Assembly: GCA_036397815.1 (NCBI GenBank)
Contig: DASWIE010000075.1
Span: 1-26,531, forward strand
DNA from: DASQFY01 sp036397815
Lineage (GTDB): Bacteria; Chloroflexota; Limnocylindria; QHBO01
Length of the DNA: 26,531 bases
Reading direction: 5' to 3'
This document shows positions 7,593-14,396 of the stretch, in pieces; the stretch's first letter is position 1; each line of letters begins with the position of its first letter. The position numbers and the translations under genes were made by a program. The notes under the pieces were generated by a model that was not told the DNA's origin, did no database searches, and was given only the letters and a program-made list of their open reading frames with translations.

Positions 7593-8096
7593 ATGGACTG
7601 GTATCCGTGGATGGTCTATGCCCATGTGCTCGGCGCCTTCGCCTTCGCGACGGGGCACGGCGTCGCGGTGACGATGGCCTTCCGGCTGCGCTCTGAGCGC
7701 GACCCGGTGCGGATCGCGGCCATCCTCGACTTTTCCTTGTGGCAGGTGTCGCCACGGAGCCTGATGTCGATCGGCTTCATTTTGCTCTTTCTGACGGGCA
7801 TCGCGGCGGGTTTCATTGGTGGGCATTGGGGCCGCCTGTGGATCTGGGTCGCCATCGGCTTGCTTGTGGTGATCACCGGCCTGATGACTCCGGTGGCTGC
7901 CGGGCACTACAACAAGGTGCGCGCGGCGATCGGTCAGAAGCCGCCCCGCGAAAAGAGCGACGCACCCCCACCCTCGCCGCTCCCGCCCGAACAGCTCGAG
8001 GCATTGCTCATGGCGCCAACTCCGTGGATCCTGTTGGTCGTGGGTGGCGTCGGCTTCGCTGCGATCCTCCTGCTGATGATGTTCAAGCCCTTCTAG
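7593..8096 (+). CDS. Integral membrane protein, DUF2269-like
   Basis: 167-residue membrane protein. Helix one (WYPWMVYAHVLGAFAFATGHGVAV) contains the histidine-glycine pattern usual in DUF2269-type proteins. Further helices cover SLMSIGFILLFLTGIAAGFIGG, LWIWVAIGLLVVITGLMTPVA and WILLVVGGVGFAAILLLMMF. A charged Pro-rich loop (PPREKSDAPPPSPLPPEQ) separates helices three and four. Its biochemical role is not known. ATG 7593 follows the upstream stop by eight bases. The sequence GAGGAGACCG just before it supplies both a ribosome binding site and the recurrent GACCG start context. Tight spacing suggests that it functions with the preceding small membrane protein. Confidence 0.72.
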   Translation: MDWYPWMVYAHVLGAFAFATGHGVAVTMAFRLRSERDPVRIAAILDFSLWQVSPRSLMSIGFILLFLTGIAAGFIGGHWGRLWIWVAIGLLVVITGLMTPVAAGHYNKVRAAIGQKPPREKSDAPPPSPLPPEQLEALLMAPTPWILLVVGGVGFAAILLLMMFKPF

Positions 8097-8103
8097 GCAC
8101 GCT

Positions 8104-8136
8104 CGATGCGCCGGTCGCCTCGGCGCCGGCGCATCG
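8104..8136. terminator. Hairpin between convergent genes
   Basis: CGATGCGCCGG (8104-8114) pairs perfectly with CCGGCGCATCG (8126-8136) around an 11-base loop. It sits in the 67-base gap between the stop codons of the DUF2269-like gene (+) and the ArsR-SRPBCC gene (-). The stem is symmetric, so it could act on either transcript. There is no T tract, which lowers confidence in intrinsic termination. Confidence 0.55.
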
Positions 8137-8163
8137 GCATCGGTCTGTGAGCCTGTCCCAGCC

Positions 8164-8943
8164 TCAGGCGCTGACCTCGGCAGTTTCGGGCGCCTCGATC
8201 TTCAGCGGCTCGCCTGTCTCGATCAGGGTCTTGAGGCCGGACAGAATCATCGGCCACCCGCCCTGGGTCTGGTGATAGGTCTGCGTCTCGGACGTGAACC
8301 CGTCGTGGGTCACGGCAAGCAGGCACGCGTCACCCATTGGCGTGATCTCCCAAGTCACCCGGGTGGGCGGATCGGCGGCGATCTCCGGGTCCCAACGCAC
8401 CGAGAAGGTGTGAACCAGCTTGCGCGGGGGGTCGGCCTCAACAACCTCGCCCTCGATGTCGAGACGGCCGGTGTCGGCCTGCCTGTAGATCAGCTGAGAG
8501 CCGGGACGGAAGTCGGACTCGACAATCGAGTTGAAGTAGTAGCGCTGCACGAGCGCCGGATCGGTGAGCGCCTGCCACAGGCGCTCACCGGTCGTCTTGA
8601 TGTAGATCTCGTAGACGTGCTTGAGCTCGCTCATCGGTGCCTCCAGGGCTGTCTTGAGATCCGCCATGGTGTCGACGAAAGGAGCGGCGTAGCGGCTGAT
8701 CCATCGGTCGGCGACCAGGCGGATTGGGACTGGGTTGAGGAAGTGGAGCTTCCGGCGTCCGTCGCGGCGGGTTGTGACCAGCCCGGCGGCCTCGAGCACC
8801 CGGAGATGCTTCATGACGCCGAAGCGGGTCATCCCCGGCAGCGCCGCCTCGAGCTCGCCGAGCGCCTGGCCATCGCGATCGCGGAGAGCGTCGAGTAGGG
8901 TGCGCCGGTTCGGGTCCGCCAGGGCTCGGAAGACTTCCTCCAT
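8164..8943 (-). CDS. ArsR-type HTH fused to SRPBCC (AHSA1-like) domain
   Basis: About 259 residues. The N-terminal 95 or so form an ArsR-family winged helix (MEEVFRALADPNRRTLLDAL, FGVMKHLRVLEAAGLVTTRRDGRRKLHFLNP). The C-terminal portion, from about MSELKHVYEIYIKTTGERLW, is an AHSA1/START-like SRPBCC ligand-cavity domain (WQALTDPALVQRYYF, HTFSVRWDPE, VTWEITPMGD, GWPMILSGLKTLIETG). Such pairs are often adjacent genes; here they form one chain. This suggests a one-component regulator sensing a hydrophobic ligand, which is an inference. No metal-binding cysteine motif is visible in the HTH part. An upstream in-frame start would translate through the operator, so ATG 8943 is chosen. The -10 box lies seven bases before it, implying a leaderless mRNA. 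Confidence 0.88.
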   Translation of the reverse strand: MEEVFRALADPNRRTLLDALRDRDGQALGELEAALPGMTRFGVMKHLRVLEAAGLVTTRRDGRRKLHFLNPVPIRLVADRWISRYAAPFVDTMADLKTALEAPMSELKHVYEIYIKTTGERLWQALTDPALVQRYYFNSIVESDFRPGSQLIYRQADTGRLDIEGEVVEADPPRKLVHTFSVRWDPEIAADPPTRVTWEITPMGDACLLAVTHDGFTSETQTYHQTQGGWPMILSGLKTLIETGEPLKIEAPETAEVSA

Positions 8944-8950
8944 GAAGCCG

Positions 8951-8980
8951 ATAATAGGTGACCGATCAGTCACCTGTCAA
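8951..8980 (-). promoter_or_regulatory. Leaderless promoter with embedded operator (autoregulation)
   Basis: On the minus strand TTGACA (8980-8975) and TATTAT (8956-8951) are 18 bases apart, with ATG 8943 seven bases beyond the -10. Most of the spacer is an inverted repeat: AGGTGAC (8956-8962) and GTCACCT (8969-8975) around six bases. A dimeric repressor bound here would block polymerase directly. The neighbouring ArsR-SRPBCC protein is the natural candidate. Confidence 0.8.
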
Positions 8981-9069
8981 TCCCTCATGCCCTGTGGATT
9001 GCGTTCCCACGGGTCTAACGGGAAAGCAGAGGCCGAATCGGTCCGCGCGGACGCAACTCGTTGCTTTCG

Positions 9070-10329
9070 TCAGCTGACTGGCGGATGGGCCGGCGCGGCC
9101 AGCGCCTCCTCGGGCGTTGGTCGTGAGCGGAAGAACGCGTAGAGCGAGAGGTCGTACGTCGTCTTCAGCACGCCGCCGGCGATGAGCGGCACGCCGATCC
9201 CCAGGGGCACCAGCAGCGCGCCGGCCAGCGCCGGGCCCAGCACCTGGCCGACGCTACGTGCCAGCGAGGTGACCCCCGCCGTGGCGGTGCGCTCCTCGGG
9301 GTCGACCACGGTCATGGTGTACGACTGGCGGGCCGGAATGTCCATCGACGACAACGCCGCGCGGGCCAGCATCAGGACTACGGCCAGCTCGATCGTCGGC
9401 GCCAGCGCCGCCCCGACCAGAAACAGGTTGGACGGGATGTGGCTGAAGACCATCGTCCGGATCAGGCCGATCCGGCGCGCCAGCCAGGCCGCGACCGGGA
9501 AGGAGATGGCCGCCAGGACGTTGCTCGCGGCGAAGAGGGTGCCGACCATGGCGGGATCCGCGGCGAAGCGGGCCGCGAACCAGAAGGCCAGGTAGCTCTG
9601 CACCACGAACCCACCGGCCAGGGCATCCAGGCTGAAGAGCGCGGAGAGCATCGCGACCGTCCGCCGTGACCGATGGATGGCGAAGCCTCGCTCGAGGCGC
9701 GCCCCAACCTCGACGCGCCGGTCGAGCGTCGCAGTCAGCAGTGTGCTGGCCAGGCCGGCCGCGGCGTAGGTGATGAAGGCTGGCGTGTAGACGGCCGCGC
9801 CCGACAGGCCGAGCGCCTCGCCGAGCGCGACCATCGGTCCCACGCTGAGGGCGCCGACCGCCGACGCTGCGGCGGCGACCAGGTTGTACAGAGCGAATGC
9901 CGCAGTCCGCTGCCTGCCCGGAACAGTCTGCGGCAGCACCGCCTGGTCGACGCTCTGCAAGCCGGTCGATTCGCTGCTGGTGACGGCCACCATGCCTGAA
10001 AGACCGATGAGCACGAGCAGCAGCGGGTTGGCGCCGACCAGCGGGATGATGGCGGAGAGCAGCATCAGCCCACTCCCGATCACCAGCAGCCGCCGGCGCC
10101 CGATCCGGTCGCCGAACAGCGCGATGACCAGGGTCAGCGCCAGCGTCCCCGCCAGCGCCGCCGACAGGACGAGGCCGATGACGCCCGGCTCCAGTCGCAG
10201 CTCTGCCAGGTAGAGCCCCAGCACGACCGCGTTGAGCCCGAAGGCGAAGCCGCGGAACAGCTTGGCGGCCATCAGCCGCCAGCCATTGGCGTCCAGCTCC
10301 GGGACGAGCTGCGGGAGGAGCGCCTTCAT
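9070..10329 (-). CDS. MFS transporter, probable drug or small-molecule exporter
   Basis: 419-residue major facilitator protein with about twelve hydrophobic helices. The loop between helices two and three reads GDRIGRRRLLVIGSG, the conserved MFS motif A region. A second basic loop (WLARRIGLIRTM) lies at the symmetric place in the C-terminal half. SMDIPARQSYTM and VGQVLGPALAGALL resemble drug-exporter-like MFS proteins. The substrate cannot be predicted. ATG 10329 has TACCCT six bases upstream and no evident ribosome binding site, consistent with a leaderless transcript. The ArsR-SRPBCC gene follows on the same strand after about 125 bases but has its own promoter. HxlR lies upstream beyond a 261-base structured gap. 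Confidence 0.88.
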   Translation of the reverse strand: MKALLPQLVPELDANGWRLMAAKLFRGFAFGLNAVVLGLYLAELRLEPGVIGLVLSAALAGTLALTLVIALFGDRIGRRRLLVIGSGLMLLSAIIPLVGANPLLLVLIGLSGMVAVTSSESTGLQSVDQAVLPQTVPGRQRTAAFALYNLVAAAASAVGALSVGPMVALGEALGLSGAAVYTPAFITYAAAGLASTLLTATLDRRVEVGARLERGFAIHRSRRTVAMLSALFSLDALAGGFVVQSYLAFWFAARFAADPAMVGTLFAASNVLAAISFPVAAWLARRIGLIRTMVFSHIPSNLFLVGAALAPTIELAVVLMLARAALSSMDIPARQSYTMTVVDPEERTATAGVTSLARSVGQVLGPALAGALLVPLGIGVPLIAGGVLKTTYDLSLYAFFRSRPTPEEALAAPAHPPVS

Positions 10330-10376
10330 CCCCGAAGGGTAGCGTGCAACGAGGCGATCCCCGTCCCGGGAGCTGG

Positions 10377-10511
10377 CGCGGCCGGGCAGGCCCGGCCGCG
10401 ATCGGCTCAGACGCCTGGGCGTCGCTGCGGGCTCGGCACCGCAGCCGCAGCACTGGGAGACCTACAACTGACCGACGTCAGGCGGATCTGTGCGCTGGCA
10501 GTACCCAGCGT
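10377..10511. other. Hairpin-rich gene-free segment, candidate structured RNA
   Basis: The gap between the HxlR stop (10591) and the MFS start (10329) holds four successive perfect stems. They are CGCGGCCGGGC/GCCCGGCCGCG (10377-10387/10390-10400), GACGCC/GGCGTC (10410-10415/10418-10423), GCTGCGG/CCGCAGC (10424-10430/10439-10445) and CGCTGG/CCAGCG (10493-10498/10505-10510). No convincing reading frame is present. It could be a terminator array for HxlR, a leader RNA or an independent RNA; the strand is not determined, and high GC makes chance stems more likely. Confidence 0.4.
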
Positions 10512-10590
10512 GCCTACCGGCATCGCCAACGCATCGCATTCGTGACGAAGTAGCACTCACCGTGCTGCGCGGGGACGGAAGCGCGGCGCC

Positions 10591-11010
10591 TCAGACGTAG
10601 CGGACTTCGTCGGCCTCGGCGCTCTCCACCGCTCGGGCGCAGGTCGGGCAATACCAGCGCGCCTCGAGCGGCGTGCCACAGGCGGCGTGCCGCATCGGCT
10701 CCGCGTCGCGGGCGACGCGCGAGCCCCAGTCCGCCAGCAGCCGCAGGGCCCCGGCCAGCTCCGCCCCCTCGTCGGAGAGCTCGTAGACGAAGCGCGGCGG
10801 CCGCTGCGAATACGGAGTCGCGCGAATCACCCGCACGGACTCGAGGCGGCGCAGACGGTCGGCCAGGATGTTCGGCGCGATGCCGCTCACGGCGTCGGCC
10901 AGCTCGTTGAAGCGGCGCGGGCCGGAGAGCAGCGCCTCGACCAGCAGGAGGCTCCATCGGTCCCCAACCCGCTCCAGCGCGGCAGCCAGCGGGGACTCGG
11001 AGGAGGCCAT
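10591..11010 (-). CDS. HxlR-family transcriptional regulator with C-terminal Zn-ribbon-like tail
   Basis: 139 residues. The winged helix is clear: LAAALERVGDRWSLLLVEALLSGPRRFNELADAV followed by IAPNILADRLRRLESVRVI and the wing RPPRFVYELSDEGAEL. The usual N-terminal redox cysteine of some HxlR proteins is absent. The tail (HAACGTPLEARWYCPTCARAVE) contains CG and CPTC cysteines that could bind zinc. It is divergent from the PDZ protease gene, with a 27-base operator-like dyad between them. ATG 11010 is preferred over ATG 11028 because TACGAT lies six bases before it, fitting the leaderless pattern seen elsewhere in the window. The regulated signal is unknown. Confidence 0.88.
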   Translation of the reverse strand: MASSESPLAAALERVGDRWSLLLVEALLSGPRRFNELADAVSGIAPNILADRLRRLESVRVIRATPYSQRPPRFVYELSDEGAELAGALRLLADWGSRVARDAEPMRHAACGTPLEARWYCPTCARAVESAEADEVRYV

Positions 11011-11033
11011 GTGCGGATCGTACGACATCGGGC

Positions 11034-11061
11034 TTGACAGTCGGTTCGACAGGTGTAACTT
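11034..11061 (+). promoter_or_regulatory. Promoter of the PDZ protease operon
   Basis: TTGACA (11034-11039) and TAACTT (11056-11061) are 16 bases apart, with TG immediately preceding the -10. The -10 box lies within the left arm of the dyad at 11053-11079, so binding there should repress this promoter. Confidence 0.6.
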
Positions 11062-11079
11062 GCACATTGCAAGTCACAC
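11053..11079. promoter_or_regulatory. HxlR-type operator dyad
   Basis: GTGTAACTTGCA (11053-11064) and TGCAAGTCACAC (11068-11079) match at 11 of 12 positions around a CAT centre. ACTTGCA-N3-TGCAAGT half-sites resemble those of HxlR-family operators, as I recall. It lies between the divergent HxlR and protease genes and covers the protease -10 box. Confidence 0.75.
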
Positions 11080-11113
11080 ACTACCAGCAGCAGACAAGAT
11101 GGAGGATGGACCG

Positions 11114-11998
11114 ATGGGTCCGATCGACGACCTGGGCAAGGCGATCGCGGGGATCGCCGAATCGGCGGGGGCTTCAACGGTTGGCATTGGCAACCGATGG
11201 CGTGGCGGTTCCGGCGTGGTGATCGAGTCCGGCAAGGTGCTGACCAACGCGCACAACCTGCACGGGGACGAGGTCCACGTCTTCTTCGGCGATGGGCGGG
11301 AGGCGGAGGGCAAGGTGCTCGGGGCCGATGCCGACGGCGACCTGGCGGTCGTGGGCGTCGACACGGGGGATGCCCCGGCGATTGAATGGGGCGACGGCTC
11401 GGCGCTGGGCATCGGCTCGCCGGTGGTGGCCATCGGCAATCCGGCCGGGCAGGGTGTGCGCGTGACGTTCGGCTTCGTGTCGGGCGTGGGGCGCGCCTTC
11501 CGTGGCCCTCGAGGGCGGCGCGTCGCCGGCGCGGTCGAGCACACCGCTCCCCTGCTGCCCGGCTCATCCGGCGGGCCGATCGTCGACGGTGCTGGCGCGC
11601 TGCTCGGCATCAACACCAACCGGCTCGGGAACGGCTTCTACCAGGCGATCTCCGCCGACGCGGCACTGCGTGACCGCGTCGCGGCGCTGGGTCGGGGCGA
11701 GGCGCCGAAGCCGCGGCGACTGGGCGTTGGGCTCGCTCCCGCGCACGTCGCCCGCCAGCTGCGCCGCGCGGTGGGGCTGGAGGAGCGCGACGGGCTGCTG
11801 GTCCGCGAGGTCGAGGACGACTCGCCCGCGGCCAGGGCGGGCATTGCCGAGGGCGACCTGATCGTTGCCGCCGCCGGGCGTCCAGTCACCAGCGGCGACG
11901 ACCTGTTCGACGCGATGGGCTCGCTGGGGGCCGACGCCCCGTTGGAGGTGACCCTCCTGCGCGGCAACGAGGAGCGGACGATTACCATTCCGGCATGA
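11114..11998 (+). CDS. Trypsin-like serine protease with PDZ domain, HtrA-like, apparently cytoplasmic
   Basis: 294 residues. The chymotrypsin-fold domain shows the triad: His47 in KVLTNAHNL, Asp76 in ADADGDLAVV and Ser152 in LLPGSSGGPI. A PDZ domain follows from about 203 (RRLGVGLAPAH, GLLVREVEDDSPAARAGIAEGDLIVAAAGRPV), which would bind exposed C-termini. Unlike DegP/HtrA proteins there is no signal peptide or membrane anchor; the N-terminus is the soluble helix PIDDLGKAIAGIAESAG. A cytosolic role is therefore inferred. ATG 11114 has GGAGGA seven bases upstream and GACCG directly before it; ATG 11099 is less likely. The stop overlaps the start of the ZnF-UBP gene as ATGA. Expression is probably HxlR-controlled. 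Confidence 0.9.
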   Translation: MGPIDDLGKAIAGIAESAGASTVGIGNRWRGGSGVVIESGKVLTNAHNLHGDEVHVFFGDGREAEGKVLGADADGDLAVVGVDTGDAPAIEWGDGSALGIGSPVVAIGNPAGQGVRVTFGFVSGVGRAFRGPRGRRVAGAVEHTAPLLPGSSGGPIVDGAGALLGINTNRLGNGFYQAISADAALRDRVAALGRGEAPKPRRLGVGLAPAHVARQLRRAVGLEERDGLLVREVEDDSPAARAGIAEGDLIVAAAGRPVTSGDDLFDAMGSLGADAPLEVTLLRGNEERTITIPA

Positions 11999-12279
11999 CC
12001 GACGAAGAGGAGATCTGCGAGCACGTCGTCGGGCCGGTGACCGTCACCAAGTCCGACGACGGCTGCCACGAGTGCCTGCTGATCGGCGGCGAATGGGTGC
12101 ACCTGCGGTTGTGCCTGTCGTGTGGACACGTGGGCTGCTGCGACCAGTCGCCGAACCGCCACGCCACCGCCCATTATCGGGGCGAGGCTCATCCCGCCGT
12201 CCAGTCCCTGGAGCCCGGCGAGGACTGGCGTTGGTGCTACGCGGACGAGATCTACGCCGAGGGTCCATCCGGCATCTAA
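11995..12279 (+). CDS. UBP-type zinc finger protein
   Basis: 94 residues, essentially one ZnF-UBP domain. Candidate zinc ligands are C8, H10, C24, C27, C40, C43, C48, H56, H60 and H66, in the family pattern WVHLRLCLSCGHVGCCD and NRHATAHY. The tail (EDWRWCYADEIYAEGP) is typical of bacterial stand-alone members. In eukaryotes this fold binds the free ubiquitin C-terminus; the bacterial role is unknown. Its ATG overlaps the protease stop by four bases (ATGA), so the two are translationally coupled. A role as adaptor or partner of the protease is an attractive inference but nothing here proves it. Confidence 0.9.
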   Translation: MTDEEEICEHVVGPVTVTKSDDGCHECLLIGGEWVHLRLCLSCGHVGCCDQSPNRHATAHYRGEAHPAVQSLEPGEDWRWCYADEIYAEGPSGI

Positions 12280-12338
12280 CGCTGGGCCGTGTGGTCCGCG
12301 ATCACCGGGCGTTCGCATCGGCCACCTTGAGGGCGCTC

Positions 12339-12406
12339 CTTGGCCGCCGCGATCAACGGATGATCCCCGCGGCCAAGCTGGGGGCCAAAAGGGGGCCAAC
12401 TTGGCC
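12339..12406 (+). other. Three-armed, mutually exclusive hairpin region
   Basis: CTTGGCCGC (12339-12347) pairs perfectly with GCGGCCAAG (12369-12377). The second arm can instead pair, through GGCCAAG, with CTTGGCC (12400-12406). Between them are two direct copies of GGGGGCCAA (12380-12388, 12391-12399). The region lies in the 193-base gap after the ZnF-UBP gene. Alternative pairing resembles an attenuator, but no T tract is present and the next gene appears to have its own later promoter. The rest of the gap shows nothing recognisable. Confidence 0.4.
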
Positions 12407-12460
12407 GAGATGAACGCGTGGTGATCGCAAGGCGCCCACGCCACCTGCACCACGAGCCGT

Positions 12461-12466
12461 GATACT
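12461..12466 (+). promoter_or_regulatory. Leaderless -10 box of the flavoprotein gene
   Basis: GATACT lies six bases before ATG 12473, and no ribosome binding site is present. A clear -35 hexamer was not found. Confidence 0.45.
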
Positions 12467-12472
12467 CCCGTC

Positions 12473-13909
12473 ATGACCGAGGCGCCCCGGTATGACGCGG
12501 TCGTGGTCGGCTCCGGGCCGAACGGGCTGGCAGCAGCGGTCACCCTGGCCCGCGCCGGCCGAAGCGTGCTGGTGGTGGAAGCCAGCGACACGATCGGCGG
12601 TGGCGCTCGCTCGGCGGCGCTGACCGTGCCGGGTTTCGTGCACGACGTCTGCTCCGCCATCCATCCGCTCGGCCGCTCGTCGCCGGCATTCGCCGGTTGG
12701 CCATTGGCGGAGCATGGGCTGGAGTGGATCGACCCACCGATCGCCCTCGCCCATCCGCTGGATGACGGATCCGCCGCACTGATCGGTCGTGACCTGGCCA
12801 CCACCGCGGCCTCGCTCGGCGAGGATGGGGAACGCTACACGAAGCTCCTCGGCCCCATCGCGCGCGACTGGGAGCTGATCGCGCGCGAGATGATCGGGCC
12901 GTTCCGGCTGGGCGGCCCTCTTCGTCATCCCTTCGCGCTGAGCCGCTTCGGCCTGAACGCGATCCAGCCCGTCAGCCTGCTCATGCGCCGCTTCCGCGGT
13001 CCGCACGCGGCAGCCGTGCTGGCCGGTACCGGCGCGCACTCATTTCTGCGCCTCGACCAGCTGGCGACCGGGGCGTTCGCCATCTCGCTGCTGGCCGCGG
13101 CACATGCAGTTGGCTGGCCCATCCCTCGCGGGGGATCGCAGCGCATCGCCGACGCGCTGGCCTCGTACCTGCGCTCGCTGGGCGGTGAGATCCGCACCGG
13201 CTGGCCCGTCGCCAGCCTGGGGGAGCTGCCGCCGCATCGGGCCGTTCTCTTCGACTTGACTCCCCGCCAGGTCCTCGCCATCAGCGGGAGCCGCCTCCGC
13301 GGCAGCTATGCGCGTCAGCTGCGACGCTACCGGTATGGGCCCGGCGTCTTCAAGCTGGACCTCGCGCTCGACGGCCCGATCCCCTGGGCCAACCCAGACC
13401 TGCTGCGCGCCGGCACGGTTCACCTTGGCGGCACCGGTGCCGAGATTGCCGCCGCGGCGCGCCAAGTCGCGCGCGGGCGAATTCCGGAGCGACCGCTCGT
13501 GCTCCTGGCCCAGCCCTCCCTCTTCGACGACACCCGTGCGCCGGCGGGTCGGCACGTGGCGTGGGCCTACTGCCACGTCCCGAACGGATCGACCGCCGAC
13601 ATGACCGAGCCGATCCTGGCCCAGCTCGAGCGCTTCGCGCCCCGTGCCGGCAAGCGGATCATCGGCCGTTCGGCGATGGGGCCGGCTGCCTTCGAGGCCT
13701 ACAACGCCAATCACATCGGCGGCGACATCAATGGCGGCCTGCAGGACATCCGACAGCTCTGGACCCGCCCCGCCATCCGCTGGGATCCCTACTCCACCCC
13801 GGATCCGCAGCTCTTCATCTGCTCCTCCTCCACACCCCCGGGAGGCGGCGTCCATGGGCTGTGTGGCTGGTTCGCCGCTCGCTCCGCCCTCGACGGGGTG
13901 CTGAAATAG
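12473..13909 (+). CDS. FAD-dependent oxidoreductase, PYROXD2 / phytoene-desaturase-like
   Basis: 478 residues. The N-terminus has a dinucleotide-binding Rossmann motif (VVVGSGPNGLAAAVTLARAG, with GSGPNG at 13-18) and the acidic end of the second strand in LVVEASDTIGGG, followed by the GG motif of the amine-oxidase/phytoene-desaturase superfamily. FVHDVCSAIHPLGRSSPAF and the C-terminal CSSSTPPGGGVHGLCGWFAAR are typical of the PYROXD2-like branch rather than true carotenoid desaturases. No carotenoid genes lie nearby. The reaction is probably FAD-dependent dehydrogenation of an unidentified substrate. The gene appears leaderless. A lipoprotein gene starts five bases after its stop and is likely co-transcribed. 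Confidence 0.87.
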   Translation: MTEAPRYDAVVVGSGPNGLAAAVTLARAGRSVLVVEASDTIGGGARSAALTVPGFVHDVCSAIHPLGRSSPAFAGWPLAEHGLEWIDPPIALAHPLDDGSAALIGRDLATTAASLGEDGERYTKLLGPIARDWELIAREMIGPFRLGGPLRHPFALSRFGLNAIQPVSLLMRRFRGPHAAAVLAGTGAHSFLRLDQLATGAFAISLLAAAHAVGWPIPRGGSQRIADALASYLRSLGGEIRTGWPVASLGELPPHRAVLFDLTPRQVLAISGSRLRGSYARQLRRYRYGPGVFKLDLALDGPIPWANPDLLRAGTVHLGGTGAEIAAAARQVARGRIPERPLVLLAQPSLFDDTRAPAGRHVAWAYCHVPNGSTADMTEPILAQLERFAPRAGKRIIGRSAMGPAAFEAYNANHIGGDINGGLQDIRQLWTRPAIRWDPYSTPDPQLFICSSSTPPGGGVHGLCGWFAARSALDGVLK

Positions 13910-13913
13910 ACCG

Positions 13914-14396
13914 ATGCGCATGCGCCTGCTGACCGGTCTCCTGGCCCTGGCGCTCGTCGCGTGCGCCGCGCCTGCTGCCAGCCTGGCACCGGCGGCATCC
14001 GACCACGGCGAGCACGATGCCGCGGCCGAGCGGCTCAAGGAGGCCTTGGCCGATGCCTTCGAGATGACCTTCGAGCCAGCCGGGCCGCACCACGAGCTGG
14101 GCACAGCGCCCGACGATGTCGAGCTCGACCTGGTGGGCGTGCCGGTCGAGGAGGTCATCCTCAGCCTGCCCAGCCGGGACCGCTCGGCCGCGGTTGCTAC
14201 CGGACTCGCCTATCTCCCCCACCTGCGCGACCTGCTGCACGGTCCTGGTCCGGTCTGGGATTGGGCGGCCGAGGCGCTCGCCTGCCGCGAGGACGCGGAT
14301 GCCAGCTGCAACGCCTCGACCTCGCAGGGCAACCTGGCCGCGCGGTTCACCGAGCAGGACAAGGACTACATCGTGCTGGTGATCACGCGGGAATAG
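13914..14396 (+). CDS. Small putative lipoprotein of unknown function
   Basis: 160 residues. A type II signal peptide is visible: MRMRLLTGLLALALVACAAP, with LVAC as lipobox, so lipidation on the Cys at about residue 17 is expected. The mature part is acidic and rich in His near the start (DHGEHDAAAERLKEALADAF, FEPAGPHHELG). It contains a Cys pair (LACREDADASC) that could form a disulfide. I do not recognise a domain family. ATG 13914 follows the flavoprotein stop and carries the GACCG context (the G is the last base of that stop); ATG 13920 is an alternative. Its 3' end overlaps the convergent YcaQ-like gene by 14 bases. Confidence 0.68.
   Translation: MRMRLLTGLLALALVACAAPAASLAPAASDHGEHDAAAERLKEALADAFEMTFEPAGPHHELGTAPDDVELDLVGVPVEEVILSLPSRDRSAAVATGLAYLPHLRDLLHGPGPVWDWAAEALACREDADASCNASTSQGNLAARFTEQDKDYIVLVITRE

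Noticed and set aside
10377..10445. tRNA-like cluster of stems
   Set aside because: No TTC-type loop sequence, acceptor pairing or anticodon arrangement could be made. The stems are simple adjacent hairpins.
10344..10553. A 69-codon plus-strand frame in the HxlR-MFS gap
   Set aside because: Arg-rich, no ribosome binding site, and it runs through the hairpin stems. Nothing suggests a real protein.
12371..12406. Integron attC or attachment site
   Set aside because: The dyad lacks attC core sequences and no integrase gene lies nearby.
12473..13909. Carotenoid biosynthesis (true phytoene desaturase) assignment
   Set aside because: The C-terminal motif and lack of neighbouring crt genes fit the PYROXD2-like branch better.
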